A DNA stretch of 64,000 nt from JAGVJT01 sp964471225 (GTDB lineage: Bacteria; Pseudomonadota; Gammaproteobacteria; Legionellales; Legionellaceae): positions 40,640-104,639 of the forward strand of contig CAYYEZ010000035.1 in assembly GCA_964471225.1 (NCBI GenBank). Reading direction: 5' to 3'. Of this stretch, positions 1 to 9,517 are shown piece after piece (position 1 is the first letter of the stretch; each line of letters starts with the position of its first letter). Below the pieces are notes generated by a model. That model made no database searches, was not told the origin of the DNA, and was given only the letters and a program-made list of their open reading frames with translations. The translations under genes and the position numbers were made by a program.

Positions 1-417
1 AAATCTGCATTTCCTAATATCCCTGTTATTATTAATGGAAATGTTCATAGAAAAGATATTGAAGAGCACTTGAGACATGTTGATGGTGTGATGTTAGGGC
101 GAATGGCTTGTGATGATCCTTATCAAATTGCTTGTATCCACCACGATCTTTACCCTGAGACGATTAAGCCAACAAGAGTAGCGGTTTTAGCTCTTTATCT
201 TTCATATCTACAACAGTTATCTTCTGCGTCGTCATATCACACCTCCTTGATTATCAAGCCTCTTTTGAATTTAGCGCATGGTCTGCCACAAAATAAAACT
301 TGGAAAAAGCAATTACTGATGCTTGAATCATGGGATGATTGGAAAAATTGGGACACCATCTTGTATTCTCTCGAGCAACTTGAAGACGGAGAAGGATTTA
401 CTCAGCGAGCGGTCTAA
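1..417 (+). CDS. dusA: tRNA-dihydrouridine(20/20a) synthase DusA, C-terminal part
   Basis: The frame is open from base 1, so the gene starts outside the window and only about 138 C-terminal residues are seen. The segment reading INGNVHRKDIEEHL, then HVDGVMLGRMACDDPY, is the end of the FMN-binding TIM barrel of the Dus family, with the GxM/VxGR phosphate-binding signature. The following helical tail, including the HGLPQNKTWKK stretch, matches the DusA subgroup rather than DusB or DusC. Family knowledge: DusA reduces uridine in the tRNA D-loop with NADPH. About 90 bp separate it from secA. DusA assignment is good; Dus family membership is nearly certain. Confidence 0.88.
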   Translation, partial: KSAFPNIPVIINGNVHRKDIEEHLRHVDGVMLGRMACDDPYQIACIHHDLYPETIKPTRVAVLALYLSYLQQLSSASSYHTSLIIKPLLNLAHGLPQNKTWKKQLLMLESWDDWKNWDTILYSLEQLEDGEGFTQRAV

Positions 418-506
418 TGCGAACAGACCCTAGAATTTGCAAATGATTTCGAGTACATTATCTCCCTTTAAATCAGTTTGGCTGATAACCAGGAAGAGTG
501 AGCCCA

Positions 507-3218
507 ATGCTTAATACGTTAATGAAGAAGATATTCGGTAGTCGTAATGAACGTACGTTGCGACGAATGGAAAAAGTAGTACAGCTCATTGCAGCTTTTG
601 AGCCCGAACTTCAGGCACTCTCTGACGAAAAACTCGCTCTTAAAACAGAAGAATTTAAAACGCGTCTTAATAATGGTGAAGGTCTTGATGCATTATTGCC
701 TGAGGCTTTTGCTGTGGTCCGCGAGGCCTCAAGACGAACCATAGGTCTTCGACATTTTGATGTTCAACTTATGGGGGGCATGGTCTTACACGAGGGGAAT
801 ATCCCAGAAATGCGTACCGGCGAAGGTAAAACCTTGACCGAAACCCTGCCTGCCTATTTAAACGCATTAACGGGGCGTGGTGTGCATATCGTGACCGTGA
901 ATGACTATCTTGCAAAACGAGATGCGGCGTGGATGAATCCTATCTATGCTTTTTTGGGACTGAGTGTTGCTGTGATTTATAGTGACATGCCGCATGAAGA
1001 GAAAAAAGCCGCTTATCGTGCTGATATTGTTTATGGAACAAATAACGAATTCGGGTTTGATTATCTTCGTGACAATATGGTGTTTAGCCTTGAAGATAAA
1101 GTACAACGAGATTTACATTTTGCAATTGTGGATGAAGTAGACTCCATTTTAATTGATGAGGCAAGAACACCATTAATCATTTCTGGTGCGGCTGAAGATA
1201 GCTCTGCGTTGTACTTGAGAATTAATAAAATTATTCCAAAATTGACGCAAGCTTCTGGTGATGATGAAGCGCTTGATGGCGACTACACTATCGATGAAAA
1301 GCAAAAACAGGCGCATCTTACAGAAAAAGGTCATCAGCACATAGAGGAGCTATTAATCGAAGAGGGGTTGTTACAACCCGGCGAGAGCTTATATCACGCA
1401 GCAAACATCATTTTAATGCATCACGTCAATGCTGCATTAAAAGCGCATGCCATGTATCATCGTGATGTAGAATATATCGTTCAGAATAATCAAGTTGTTA
1501 TTGTGGATGAACATACTGGACGTACTATGCCTGGTCGGCGTTGGTCTGAGGGCTTGCACCAAGCTGTTGAAGCCAAAGAGGGTGTGCCTATTCAAAATGA
1601 AAATCAAACACTTGCCTCTATTACGTTCCAAAATTTATTTAGACTCTACGATAAATTAGCAGGAATGACGGGAACAGCAGACACAGAGGCTTATGAGTTC
1701 CAAGAAATTTATAATCTTGATGTCGTCGTTATCCCCACGAATAAGCCAATGATTCGTAAGGATGCGGCTGATCAGGTTTATCTAACACAATCAGACAAAT
1801 ATGAGGCTGTGATTGCCGATGTGCGTGATTGTATTGCACGTAGACAACCCGTTTTAGTTGGAACTGCATCCATCGAAGCCTCCGAGGTTTTAAGTCAATT
1901 GATGCAAAAAGCTAAGATTCCACATCAAGTGTTAAATGCAAAATTTCATGAAAAAGAAGCACAAATCATTGCAGAGGCTGGGCGCCCTGGTGCGGTAACA
2001 ATTGCTACAAATATGGCTGGTCGAGGTACGGATATTGTTTTGGGCGGTAGTTTGTCTGCTGAATTGGCTCAGCTTCCAGAAGATGCCACTGAAGAGATGC
2101 GTCAAAAAATTAAAGAAGATTGGCAACGACGTCATGATGAGGTGATAGAAGCGGGCGGCTTAAGAATTATTGGCTCAGAACGACACGAATCACGTCGTAT
2201 TGATAATCAGCTACGCGGTCGTGCCGGGCGTCAAGGCGATCCTGGAAGTACGCGCTTTTACTTGTCTTTAGACGATGCCTTGATGCGTATTTTCGCTTCG
2301 GAGCGTGTCGCTAATTTAATGCGACGCTTGGGGATGAAACCTGGTGAGCCAATTGAACACGCATTGGTGACAAAAGCAATTGAAAATGCACAGCGGAAAT
2401 TAGAAGGGCATCATTTTGATATCCGTAAACAATTATTGTCTTATGATAATGTGGCGAATGAGCAGCGAAAAGTAATTTACTCACAACGTGCTGCAGTCAT
2501 AGCAATGGATGATCCACTTGATACGATTGATGAGATGCGTGATGAAGTTATCAGTAACTTAGTTGAGCTTTATATTCCTTCCCAGAGTATGGAGGATCAA
2601 TGGAATATCGAAGGATTAATGACTGTGTTACAGGATGACTTTAAACTAGTGGTTCCCGTTAAAACTTGGGTCGATGAAGATCACAGTATTATGCCTGAGC
2701 AAATCAAAGAAAAAATTATGGCGATTTGTAAAGAAGCTTATCAATCTAAAGAGCAAAAGCTTACACGGGAAATTCTAACGCAATTTGAGAAGTCTATTAT
2801 TTTACAAACGATGGATAATCACTGGAGAGAGCATCTTGCTGCCATGGATTATTTGCGTCAAGGTATCCATCTTCGAGGGTATGCGCAGAAGGATCCCAAG
2901 CAGGAGTACAAGCGAGAGTCGTTCACGTTATTTTCTTCTATGCTTGAACAGTTAAAATATGATGTGATTAAGCTCTTATTTACGATTGAAATTGCAACCG
3001 CTGAAGATGTCGACGCAGTTGAAGCGCAGCGCCGTGCTGAACATGCCTCAAAATTACAATTAATTCATGATGAGCCAAACGTATTAGATGAGGTTGTGCC
3101 ACCACATGCGCCTGTGCAAGCAACGTTTAAGCGTAATGACCAAAAAATTGGGCGTAACGACTTGTGTCCTTGTGAGTCTGGTAAAAAATACAAACAATGC
3201 CATGGACGAATTGAATGA
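507..3218 (+). CDS. secA: Preprotein translocase ATPase SecA
   Basis: SecA is the motor that drives unfolded preproteins through SecYEG. Visible are the Walker A motif RTGEGKT near residue 103, the DEAD-like VDEVDS near 207, helicase motifs including NMAGRGTDI and RGRAGRQGDPG, and a C-terminal zinc-binding tail CPCESGKKYKQCHG that contacts SecB and phospholipid. Length is about 903 residues, normal for proteobacteria. An in-frame GTG at 498 lies inside the purine-rich AGGAAGAG; the ATG at 507 sits 8 nt after that Shine-Dalgarno and gives the usual MLNTLMKKIFGS start, so 507 is preferred. The stop overlaps the mutT start (ATGA), as in other gammaproteobacterial secA-mutT pairs. Confidence 0.98.
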   Translation: MLNTLMKKIFGSRNERTLRRMEKVVQLIAAFEPELQALSDEKLALKTEEFKTRLNNGEGLDALLPEAFAVVREASRRTIGLRHFDVQLMGGMVLHEGNIPEMRTGEGKTLTETLPAYLNALTGRGVHIVTVNDYLAKRDAAWMNPIYAFLGLSVAVIYSDMPHEEKKAAYRADIVYGTNNEFGFDYLRDNMVFSLEDKVQRDLHFAIVDEVDSILIDEARTPLIISGAAEDSSALYLRINKIIPKLTQASGDDEALDGDYTIDEKQKQAHLTEKGHQHIEELLIEEGLLQPGESLYHAANIILMHHVNAALKAHAMYHRDVEYIVQNNQVVIVDEHTGRTMPGRRWSEGLHQAVEAKEGVPIQNENQTLASITFQNLFRLYDKLAGMTGTADTEAYEFQEIYNLDVVVIPTNKPMIRKDAADQVYLTQSDKYEAVIADVRDCIARRQPVLVGTASIEASEVLSQLMQKAKIPHQVLNAKFHEKEAQIIAEAGRPGAVTIATNMAGRGTDIVLGGSLSAELAQLPEDATEEMRQKIKEDWQRRHDEVIEAGGLRIIGSERHESRRIDNQLRGRAGRQGDPGSTRFYLSLDDALMRIFASERVANLMRRLGMKPGEPIEHALVTKAIENAQRKLEGHHFDIRKQLLSYDNVANEQRKVIYSQRAAVIAMDDPLDTIDEMRDEVISNLVELYIPSQSMEDQWNIEGLMTVLQDDFKLVVPVKTWVDEDHSIMPEQIKEKIMAICKEAYQSKEQKLTREILTQFEKSIILQTMDNHWREHLAAMDYLRQGIHLRGYAQKDPKQEYKRESFTLFSSMLEQLKYDVIKLLFTIEIATAEDVDAVEAQRRAEHASKLQLIHDEPNVLDEVVPPHAPVQATFKRNDQKIGRNDLCPCESGKKYKQCHGRIE

Positions 3219-3637
3219 GTATAGTAATCCCAGTATCTTTAGCGTTTATCACTAACGCTGATCAGCATGTCTTGATCACTCAAAGAGGTCAAAAAAGTGA
3301 CATGGGAGGATACTGGGAATTTCCTGGCGGAAAAATTGAGTCACAAGAAACACCAGAGAACGCCTTAAAAAGAGAGCTGCTAGAAGAGCTCGGAATTCAT
3401 ATCCATAAACCTCGTTTTATTACCGAGCTGCTGCACGAATATCCTCACCGGACAGTGCTTCTTTATGTTTATCATGTCACCGAGTATTCTGGTTTGGCGC
3501 ATTGTTGTGAAAAGCAGCAAGGAATGCGATGGGTGGGGATGGATGCTTTACCCCAATATCAGTTGCTTGAAGCAGGATTTCGGCTCATCCCATATCTTGC
3601 TCCTCTTTTAAATCTGGCGTACGAACCTGATGCTTGA
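3215..3637 (+). CDS. mutT: 8-oxo-dGTP diphosphatase MutT
   Basis: A 140-residue Nudix hydrolase. The Nudix box is complete: G39-x5-E45-x7-R53-E54-x2-E57-E58-x-G60, in the segment GGKIESQETPENALKRELLE and onward. The surrounding GGYWEFPGGK matches MutT. Known role: hydrolysis of 8-oxo-dGTP to prevent A:T to C:G transversions. The gene overlaps secA by 4 bp and ldcA by 8 bp, so translation is probably coupled. The protein lacks the thiamine-phosphate synthase-like C-terminal extension that some MutT fusions carry. Confidence 0.93.
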   Translation: MSIVIPVSLAFITNADQHVLITQRGQKSDMGGYWEFPGGKIESQETPENALKRELLEELGIHIHKPRFITELLHEYPHRTVLLYVYHVTEYSGLAHCCEKQQGMRWVGMDALPQYQLLEAGFRLIPYLAPLLNLAYEPDA

Positions 3638-4553
3638 ATACGCTTATCATCCAGTTTTGCTAGAAGAAATTTTTCGGTCGATCTTATCAACGAAAAAAAT
3701 TCATGTCATTGCGCCTGCTTCTGGTCTTGAAGAGCAAGAGCTTAATCGACTCCGCAAGCTTCCATTTTTATCTACATTTATTCCTGAAAATCTTATAAAC
3801 CCGGTCATTCCTTATCATGCGAATACAGATGAAATGAGATTGGCTCAGCTGAAAGTTGCTTTATATGAATCAGAGCCAGAAGACATCATTTGGTGTCTGC
3901 GAGGAGGGTATGGTAGTGCTCGGTTGATTGATGATTTGCAGAAACTATCTCGACCGGAGCACGAGCGAACATTTATTGGATATAGTGATTTAACTGCGTT
4001 ACATCTTTTCTTTTCTCAACAATGGGGATGGCGAACGATTCACGCAGCAGGTTTTGCTCAATTATTAGCGCCAAAATGGGATAAAGAAAACTTTACACGT
4101 CTGGCGCAATTAATTGCAGATCCTAAAGCCCCTCAAAGTATGAGCTTAGTGCCTCTCAATACATTAGCTGAAACTTCTCGGTCGATTCGAGGTCGAATGA
4201 ATGGTGGAAATTTAACTCTCGTTGAAAATAGTATTGGTACTGTTTGGCAAATACGCACTTCTGGATGCATCTTGTTTCTCGAGGAGGTGGGTGAAAAAGG
4301 ATACCGTATTGATCGTGCATTGACGCATCTTAAGCAGGCCAATCTTTTGAATGATGTGCGTGCAGTTGTTTTTGGTGAGTGTATTAGTGATGATGAAGAA
4401 GTCGTGATGTTTGCTTTAAGACGTTTTGCAAATGAAGTAAATTTTCCTGTCTTTCAATCGCAAGTATTCGGCCATGGAGTCACGAATTATCCGATTGTAT
4501 ATCAATCCGAAGGTACAATCGAACAGCTTGTTTTACATATGCAAGTAGGTTAA
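3630..4553 (+). CDS. ldcA: Muramoyltetrapeptide carboxypeptidase (LD-carboxypeptidase, peptidase S66)
   Basis: A 307-residue cytoplasmic peptidase of the LdcA/S66 family, which removes the terminal D-Ala from murein tetrapeptides during wall recycling. The nucleophile motif is seen as RGGYGSARLIDDL near residue 93; the later FLEEVGEKGYRIDRAL and FGHGVTNYPI segments carry the Glu and His of the Ser-Glu-His triad. The N-terminus has about 20 residues ahead of the usual KIHVIAPAS strand, a slight extension. The start overlaps the end of mutT by 8 bp. The same strand and spacing continue into the DUF2147 gene. Confidence 0.9.
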   Translation: MLEYAYHPVLLEEIFRSILSTKKIHVIAPASGLEEQELNRLRKLPFLSTFIPENLINPVIPYHANTDEMRLAQLKVALYESEPEDIIWCLRGGYGSARLIDDLQKLSRPEHERTFIGYSDLTALHLFFSQQWGWRTIHAAGFAQLLAPKWDKENFTRLAQLIADPKAPQSMSLVPLNTLAETSRSIRGRMNGGNLTLVENSIGTVWQIRTSGCILFLEEVGEKGYRIDRALTHLKQANLLNDVRAVVFGECISDDEEVVMFALRRFANEVNFPVFQSQVFGHGVTNYPIVYQSEGTIEQLVLHMQVG

Positions 4554-4578
4554 TGTGTCCAAAACGAAGGAGCGGATG

Positions 4579-5016
4579 ATGCATAAAAAATTATGGCTGT
4601 GTGTGCTTGGTTTTATCGTTTATTTACCTTTTGCCGAGGCCTCTTCGTCTCCGGTAGGGCGGTGGACGACGATTGACGATAAAACTGGCGAGAAGAAAGC
4701 TGATATCGAGTTGTCCATGAATCACGGTAAACTTTACGGCACGATTGTACATCGCTATATGAAGCCAGGAGATCCTGAGCGCTGTACAACTTGTCCGGGT
4801 AAATTTAAAGATAAGCCGATACAAGGACTTCAGTTCATTTGGGGATTGAAAGACTTGGGTGATGGCTCGTGGGGTGATGGAAAATTAATTGATCCTAAAA
4901 CGGGAAAAATCTATCACTTAAAAATGGCTGTTAAAAACGATCAGCTGCATGTTCGTGGTTATATTGGAGTGCCTTTGCTTGGTCGTACACAAGTTTGGAT
5001 TCCGGCAAAAGGGTAG
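4579..5016 (+). CDS. DUF2147 family exported protein
   Basis: A protein of about 145 residues with an N-terminal signal peptide (KKLWLCVLGFIVYLPFAEA) followed by a compact lipocalin-like domain: PVGRWTTIDDKTGEKKADIE at the start and GRTQVWIPA at the end. These are marks of the DUF2147 family. There is a conserved-looking Cys pair, CTTC, in the middle. Possible starts are GTG 4555, ATG 4576 and ATG 4579; AAGGAG at 4567-4572 lies 6 nt from ATG 4579, which leaves a normal signal peptide. Function unknown; homologs are periplasmic. It follows ldcA within 25 bp and ends just before dnaB. Confidence 0.8.
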   Translation: MHKKLWLCVLGFIVYLPFAEASSSPVGRWTTIDDKTGEKKADIELSMNHGKLYGTIVHRYMKPGDPERCTTCPGKFKDKPIQGLQFIWGLKDLGDGSWGDGKLIDPKTGKIYHLKMAVKNDQLHVRGYIGVPLLGRTQVWIPAKG

Positions 5017-5021
5017 TGCTC

Positions 5022-6413
5022 ATGGCTGTTGCAAAATCACAAAAAAAGTCTACGGTAGAAACACTTAAACGTCCACCGCACTCTCTTGAGGCGGAGCAGT
5101 CGATTATTGGTGGATTAATGCTCGATAATCTTGTATTAGAGAAAGTTGAGCATCGTTTATGCGAAGCTGATTTTTACCGGTCAGAGCATCGTGTATTGTA
5201 TCGGGCAATCCTCCAGCTTGCGCGGCGTTATCAGCCTTTTGATGTCGTGACTGTTCTAGAGACTTTAAAGTCGAGCAATACGCTTTTGGACGCAGGAGGT
5301 GAGGCTTATTTGTTTGAGCTTGCACACAACACACCGAGTGTTGCCAACATTAATGCTTATGTTGATATTGTGCGTGAAAAGTCGGTACAACGACAACTTA
5401 TTTCTGTTGCTGGTGATATTGCAGATTCTGCGTACGAACCTGGCGAACGGATGATCTCAGATTTATTAGATTTTGCTGAAACACGTGTTTTTGCTATTGC
5501 CGAGCAGACTGCGGCTGATGGCGGACCTGAAGCAATAAAATCAGTCCTTGTGCGGACAGTCGAAAAAATCGATGCTTTATATCATAGTGGTGCCGCAGTG
5601 ACTGGTCTTGCAACCGGGCTTACCGATTTAGATGAGCTAACCACAGGTTTACAGCCTGCTGATTTAGTGATTGTCGCCGGTCGACCTTCTATGGGTAAAA
5701 CTACATTAGCTATGAATATGGCGGAGCATGTTGCTATTAAATCAGGAAAACCTGTTCTCGTTTTTTCCATGGAGATGCCTGCAGATGCTTTGGCAATGCG
5801 GATGATGTCGTCTCTTGGACGTTTAGATCAGCATCGTTTACGCACAGGAAAGCTCGATGATAATGATTGGCCACGTGTTACATCAGCTGTTCACATGCTT
5901 TCTGAGGCACCATTGTTTATCGATGACTCACCTGCATTAAGCCCGACTGAGTTACGTGCGCGAGCAAGAAGACTGGTTAAAGAGCAAGGTGACCTGGGTT
6001 TGATTGTTGTGGATTATCTTCAATTAATGCGTGTAACGGGTGTAAAAATTGAAAATAGAACAGCGGAAATTTCGGAAATTTCAAGAAGCTTAAAAACGTT
6101 GGCAAAAGAGTTAAATGTTCCTGTGATTGCCCTTTCTCAGCTCAATCGAAGTCTTGAGCAACGTCAGGATAAGCGGCCTGTCATGTCTGATTTGCGTGAA
6201 TCAGGCGCAATTGAGCAGGATGCTGATTTAATTTGCTTTATTTATCGCGATGAAGTTTATAATGAGGACAGTCCAGATAAAGGATGTGCAGAAATCATCG
6301 TTGCTAAACAAAGAAATGGCCCGATTGGTCGAGTCAGAGTTGCTTTTTTAGGTCAGTATACTCGATTTGAAGATCTGGCTTATCAAGGTTATCAAGCTGG
6401 CCCCAACGAGTAA
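5022..6413 (+). CDS. dnaB: Replicative DNA helicase DnaB
   Basis: A 463-residue hexameric 5'-3' helicase. The N-terminal DnaG-interacting domain begins RPPHSLEAEQSIIGGLML. The RecA-like C-terminal domain has Walker A GRPSMGKT near residue 220, Walker B LIVVDYLQLM, the SQLNRSLEQR segment and the DLRESGAIEQDAD motif. An in-frame upstream start at 4995 would overlap the previous gene; ATG 5022 gives the normal family length. No intein is present. The gene is followed at once by a strong rho-independent terminator, ending the secA-dnaB run. Confidence 0.97.
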   Translation: MAVAKSQKKSTVETLKRPPHSLEAEQSIIGGLMLDNLVLEKVEHRLCEADFYRSEHRVLYRAILQLARRYQPFDVVTVLETLKSSNTLLDAGGEAYLFELAHNTPSVANINAYVDIVREKSVQRQLISVAGDIADSAYEPGERMISDLLDFAETRVFAIAEQTAADGGPEAIKSVLVRTVEKIDALYHSGAAVTGLATGLTDLDELTTGLQPADLVIVAGRPSMGKTTLAMNMAEHVAIKSGKPVLVFSMEMPADALAMRMMSSLGRLDQHRLRTGKLDDNDWPRVTSAVHMLSEAPLFIDDSPALSPTELRARARRLVKEQGDLGLIVVDYLQLMRVTGVKIENRTAEISEISRSLKTLAKELNVPVIALSQLNRSLEQRQDKRPVMSDLRESGAIEQDADLICFIYRDEVYNEDSPDKGCAEIIVAKQRNGPIGRVRVAFLGQYTRFEDLAYQGYQAGPNE

Positions 6414-6417
6414 TTTT

Positions 6418-6456
6418 CGAATAGAGCGTTCTATCATTATCGCTCTATTCGTTTTT
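6418..6456 (+). terminator. Rho-independent terminator after dnaB
   Basis: An 11-bp perfect stem (CGAATAGAGCG at 6418-6428 pairing with CGCTCTATTCG at 6441-6451), a 12-nt loop and a T5 run at 6452-6456. It ends just before the convergent DUF4142 gene. Confidence 0.9.
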
Positions 6457-6458
6457 GA

Positions 6459-7067
6459 TTAAGCTTTTAATGCTTGTGCTTGTTCTAGATGATGCTCAAC
6501 AACTTGGTACATCGCCATCAAATGCGCTTTGAGCATGGGGTTGGTGACTTTCCTCAAAGCATCATTCAAAAGAGATAATGCTTGACGATGATCACGTATC
6601 ATATCGTTCAAAAAGACACTATCAAAATCGCTTTCATCTAATGTTTTTAATTGCGTCAACTCACGCTCACCATCACGTTGCATTTGCATCGAGCGGTAAT
6701 CATCTTCAGGCGTAATTTTGAGTTTGTGACTTAACGTCAGTGTTTTATTCAAATTCATCGAGTGATGTTTGACGAGGTATTTAGCGAATTCACGAATTTT
6801 CGGTTGTGTTGCTTTTTTTTCTCCTTCACGGGCGGCGGCAATTTCATTTTTATCAAGCGTGAGTATTTCTGCAAAAATCTTATCATCTATTGGAGATTTT
6901 CTTTCAGTGCTAGGAAGTGTGTTTAAGACTGGTTTTGTTGACTTAGCTGTTGTATCATTTGCGCTCTTAAACGGATTGTATGAGTCGAAGCTCGGTAAGT
7001 CAGTTTGGCAAGCAGTGAGCAAGGCGGAGGTACAAACAATATGGCACATCATATACCTTAGCTTCAT
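6459..7067 (-). CDS. DUF4142 family lipoprotein
   Basis: A 202-residue protein with a lipoprotein signal (ALLTAC lipobox, Cys near residue 20), a linker rich in Ser, Thr and Lys, then a helical DUF4142 domain (ferritin-like four-helix bundle) from about residue 60: FAEILTLDKNEIAAAREGEK and FAKYLVKHHSMN are typical of that family. Metal-ligand-like Glu and His residues are visible in the helices, but no activity is established for the family. AAGGAG stands 6 nt before the ATG. It is transcribed divergently from alr. Confidence 0.8.
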   Translation of the reverse strand: MKLRYMMCHIVCTSALLTACQTDLPSFDSYNPFKSANDTTAKSTKPVLNTLPSTERKSPIDDKIFAEILTLDKNEIAAAREGEKKATQPKIREFAKYLVKHHSMNLNKTLTLSHKLKITPEDDYRSMQMQRDGERELTQLKTLDESDFDSVFLNDMIRDHRQALSLLNDALRKVTNPMLKAHLMAMYQVVEHHLEQAQALKA

Positions 7068-7148
7068 TTTATCTCCTTATTTTGAATAGGCACTCCATAA
7101 CCAGTATATGCTAAAGTGCTCGTGTTGTGTACCCAGGTGAGGTGTGTG

Positions 7149-8228
7149 GTGAGACCTACGTTTATTGAAATTGATAAAAGCGCTTTAAAACATAATATTA
7201 TGCGTATCAAAGCACTTTGCCCGTCACAAAAAATTGTGGCAATGGTTAAAGCCAATGCTTACGGTTGTGGCATAGAGGCGGTGGTACCGACTATTTCAGA
7301 CGATATCGATATTTTTGGTGTTGCATGTCTTGAAGAGGCGATGAAGCTTCGGCAGTATACCTCAAAACCTTGTGTTTTATTTCAAGGTGTTTTCTCCGAG
7401 ACCGAGTTATCTCAAGTACTCGAGCTTGAGTTAGATTGCGTTATTCATCATACAGAGCAACTGAAATGGTTATTGTCGACGCCGCTTTCAAAACCAATTC
7501 GAATTTGGTTAAAAGTGAATACAGGGATGAATCGATTAGGTTTTGAGCCTAACGAAATTAACCCCATTTTAGAGGCTCTTCGTCATTGTTCATGGGTAGA
7601 AAATTCGATTGTACTACTTTCTCACATGGCCTGTGCCGACGAGCCAGCGCATCCTCAAAATAAAGCACAATTAGAGCTTTTTAATGCCATCCCTGTTTCG
7701 AATGACGTGCTTCAAAGTTTTGCTAATTCCGCTTTGATTTTAACCTCACCGAAAGCACATTACGATATTGTTCGACCAGGATTGATGCTTTATGGTGTAT
7801 CTCCTTTAAAAGATAAAACCTCATCAGAGCTGAATTTGTATCCAGTGATGAGTTTTATTTCAACACTTAGTGTTATTCATGAATTTCCAGCGAATCGAGG
7901 CATTGGCTATAGTGCGACTTGGCGTACTACAAAACCAACCAGAATCGGGGTTGTTGCCGCAGGATACGGTGATGGTTATCCTCGTCATATTGATGTTCAT
8001 GCGCAGGTATGGTTGAATGACACGCGAGTGCCAATTGTAGGGCGAGTTTCTATGGACATGCTGACACTCGACCTTTCAAATGTACCAGATGCTATGTTAG
8101 GCGATCGTGTTGAATTATGGGGAAAACATCTCTTAGTTGAAGAGGTGGCTCAGCATGCGGGGACGATTCCTTACGAATTGTTAACTCAAGTTTCCTCCCG
8201 TGTGAGAGAAAAATTACGATTGTGTTAG
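7149..8228 (+). CDS. alr: Alanine racemase
   Basis: A PLP enzyme of about 359 residues that interconverts L- and D-alanine for peptidoglycan. The Schiff-base lysine sits in MVKANAYGCG (about K34) and the catalytic tyrosine in GIGYSATW (about Y254); the RVSMDMLTLDL segment is also typical. Several GTG/TTG codons precede (7116 to 7146). GTG 7149 is chosen because an AGGTGAGG run ends about 8 nt upstream and the protein then begins RPTFIEIDKSAL, as in homologs. Ald (alanine dehydrogenase) lies 2.3 kb downstream, so this region handles alanine both for wall synthesis and for catabolism. Confidence 0.93.
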   Translation: MRPTFIEIDKSALKHNIMRIKALCPSQKIVAMVKANAYGCGIEAVVPTISDDIDIFGVACLEEAMKLRQYTSKPCVLFQGVFSETELSQVLELELDCVIHHTEQLKWLLSTPLSKPIRIWLKVNTGMNRLGFEPNEINPILEALRHCSWVENSIVLLSHMACADEPAHPQNKAQLELFNAIPVSNDVLQSFANSALILTSPKAHYDIVRPGLMLYGVSPLKDKTSSELNLYPVMSFISTLSVIHEFPANRGIGYSATWRTTKPTRIGVVAAGYGDGYPRHIDVHAQVWLNDTRVPIVGRVSMDMLTLDLSNVPDAMLGDRVELWGKHLLVEEVAQHAGTIPYELLTQVSSRVREKLRLC

Positions 8229-8247
8229 GTAACGAACGAGGAACAAA

Positions 8248-8703
8248 ATGAAAATAAAACCTTTGATAGTTATACCGTTATCGCTATCAGTATTGATAGG
8301 TTGTACTGAGGTAAATAATGAATCTGTCGGGATGGTCGCGGGCGGTGTCGTTGGCGGTGTTCTAGGGAATCAATTTGGTGGTGGTGCCGGTAAGGTTGCG
8401 GCAACTGCTGCGGGTACCTTTATTGGTGCTGTCTTGGGTGGTCGGGTAGGTAAGTATATGGATAAGCAAGATCGACTTGAGATGCAACAAGCTTTAGAAA
8501 CAGCACCGACAGGTAAAGCTGTGACATGGCGAAACCCTGATTCTGGAAATACTTATCATGTCACCTCTACAAGAACTTATTATCATCAACGACAGCCTTG
8601 TCGAGAGTATACAACGCGCGCTGAGATTGGTGGCAAATCAGAACAGATTTATGGTAAAGCTTGCCGACAAGCTGATGGTTCATGGCGAGTTGTTCCTGAT
8701 TAA
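8248..8703 (+). CDS. Glycine-zipper 17-kDa surface antigen-like lipoprotein
   Basis: A 151-residue outer-membrane lipoprotein candidate. It has a signal peptide ending in the lipobox SVLIGC, then a glycine-zipper pair: GMVAGGVVGGVLGNQFGGG and GTFIGAVLGGRVGKYMDKQD. The C-terminal domain has TWRNPDSGNTYHV and paired Cys residues (QPCREY, GKACRQ). This order matches the Rickettsia 17-kDa antigen/SlyB-type family. A good GAGGAA Shine-Dalgarno precedes the ATG, 19 bp after alr. Role in the envelope is inferred. Confidence 0.8.
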   Translation: MKIKPLIVIPLSLSVLIGCTEVNNESVGMVAGGVVGGVLGNQFGGGAGKVAATAAGTFIGAVLGGRVGKYMDKQDRLEMQQALETAPTGKAVTWRNPDSGNTYHVTSTRTYYHQRQPCREYTTRAEIGGKSEQIYGKACRQADGSWRVVPD

Positions 8704-8749
8704 GATCTGTGGCAAGATGCTGACTTTTAAACGCATCAGGTGAGTAACC

Positions 8750-9502
8750 ATGAAGGTGATTGTTCCTGTAAAACGTGTGATTGACCCGTATGTCAAAATT
8801 AGGATATTGCCTAACGGGCGCGAAGTAGAAACTCAGCATGTAAAACATGCAATGAATCCTTTTGATGAAATCGCTTTGGAAGAGGCGATTCGTTTATATG
8901 AGAAAAAAATTGTTACCGATATCCTTGCGGTATCAATTGGCACGGAGGTTTGTCAAGAAACTTTACGTCATGCATTGGCGTTGGGTGCAACTCGTGCTCA
9001 GCTGATTCAAACTTCTCAATCCTCCCTAGGAAGCTTGAATATTGCAAAAATACTTCGCGCTATTGTACAACAAGAACAGGCTAACCTAGTCCTTTTAGGC
9101 AAGCAAGCGATTGATGATGATAATAATCAAACACCTCAAATGCTTGCTGCCATGCTCAGCTGGCCTCAGGCAACCTTCGCCTCTATGCTTCAGATAGACG
9201 GCAATACTTGTGTTGTTGCGCGAGAAGTGGACAGTGGTACTGAAACATTGAAACTTACGCTACCTGCTGTAGTGAGTGTCGATTTACGCTTAAATACGCC
9301 ACGTTACGCTAGTCTTCCTAATATTATGAAAGCAAAACAAAAGCCACTTGTTATTACTCCTCTGGAGGCACTGGCTTTGCCCTTGAAAGAGCACTATTCG
9401 TCACTGTCTATCAAAGCACCAGAGACACGTAAATCAGGGATTAAGGTCGCTTCGGTAGAGGAGCTTATTGAAAAGCTAAAGCATGACGCTAAAGTTTTAT
9501 AA
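8750..9502 (+). CDS. etfB: Electron transfer flavoprotein beta subunit
   Basis: A 250-residue ETF beta chain. It begins MKVIVPVKRVIDPYVKIRI, and the HAMNPFDEIALEEAIRL and GKQAIDDDNNQTPQMLAAML segments are signature regions; AMP/FAD contacts lie in the latter. It pairs with EtfA 15 bp downstream to accept electrons from acyl-CoA and related dehydrogenases and pass them to ETF:ubiquinone oxidoreductase, whose gene lies at 28.1-29.7 kb in this window. AGGTGAG precedes the ATG. Confidence 0.95.
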   Translation: MKVIVPVKRVIDPYVKIRILPNGREVETQHVKHAMNPFDEIALEEAIRLYEKKIVTDILAVSIGTEVCQETLRHALALGATRAQLIQTSQSSLGSLNIAKILRAIVQQEQANLVLLGKQAIDDDNNQTPQMLAAMLSWPQATFASMLQIDGNTCVVAREVDSGTETLKLTLPAVVSVDLRLNTPRYASLPNIMKAKQKPLVITPLEALALPLKEHYSSLSIKAPETRKSGIKVASVEELIEKLKHDAKVL

Positions 9503-9517
9503 AAAGAGGAGATAGCT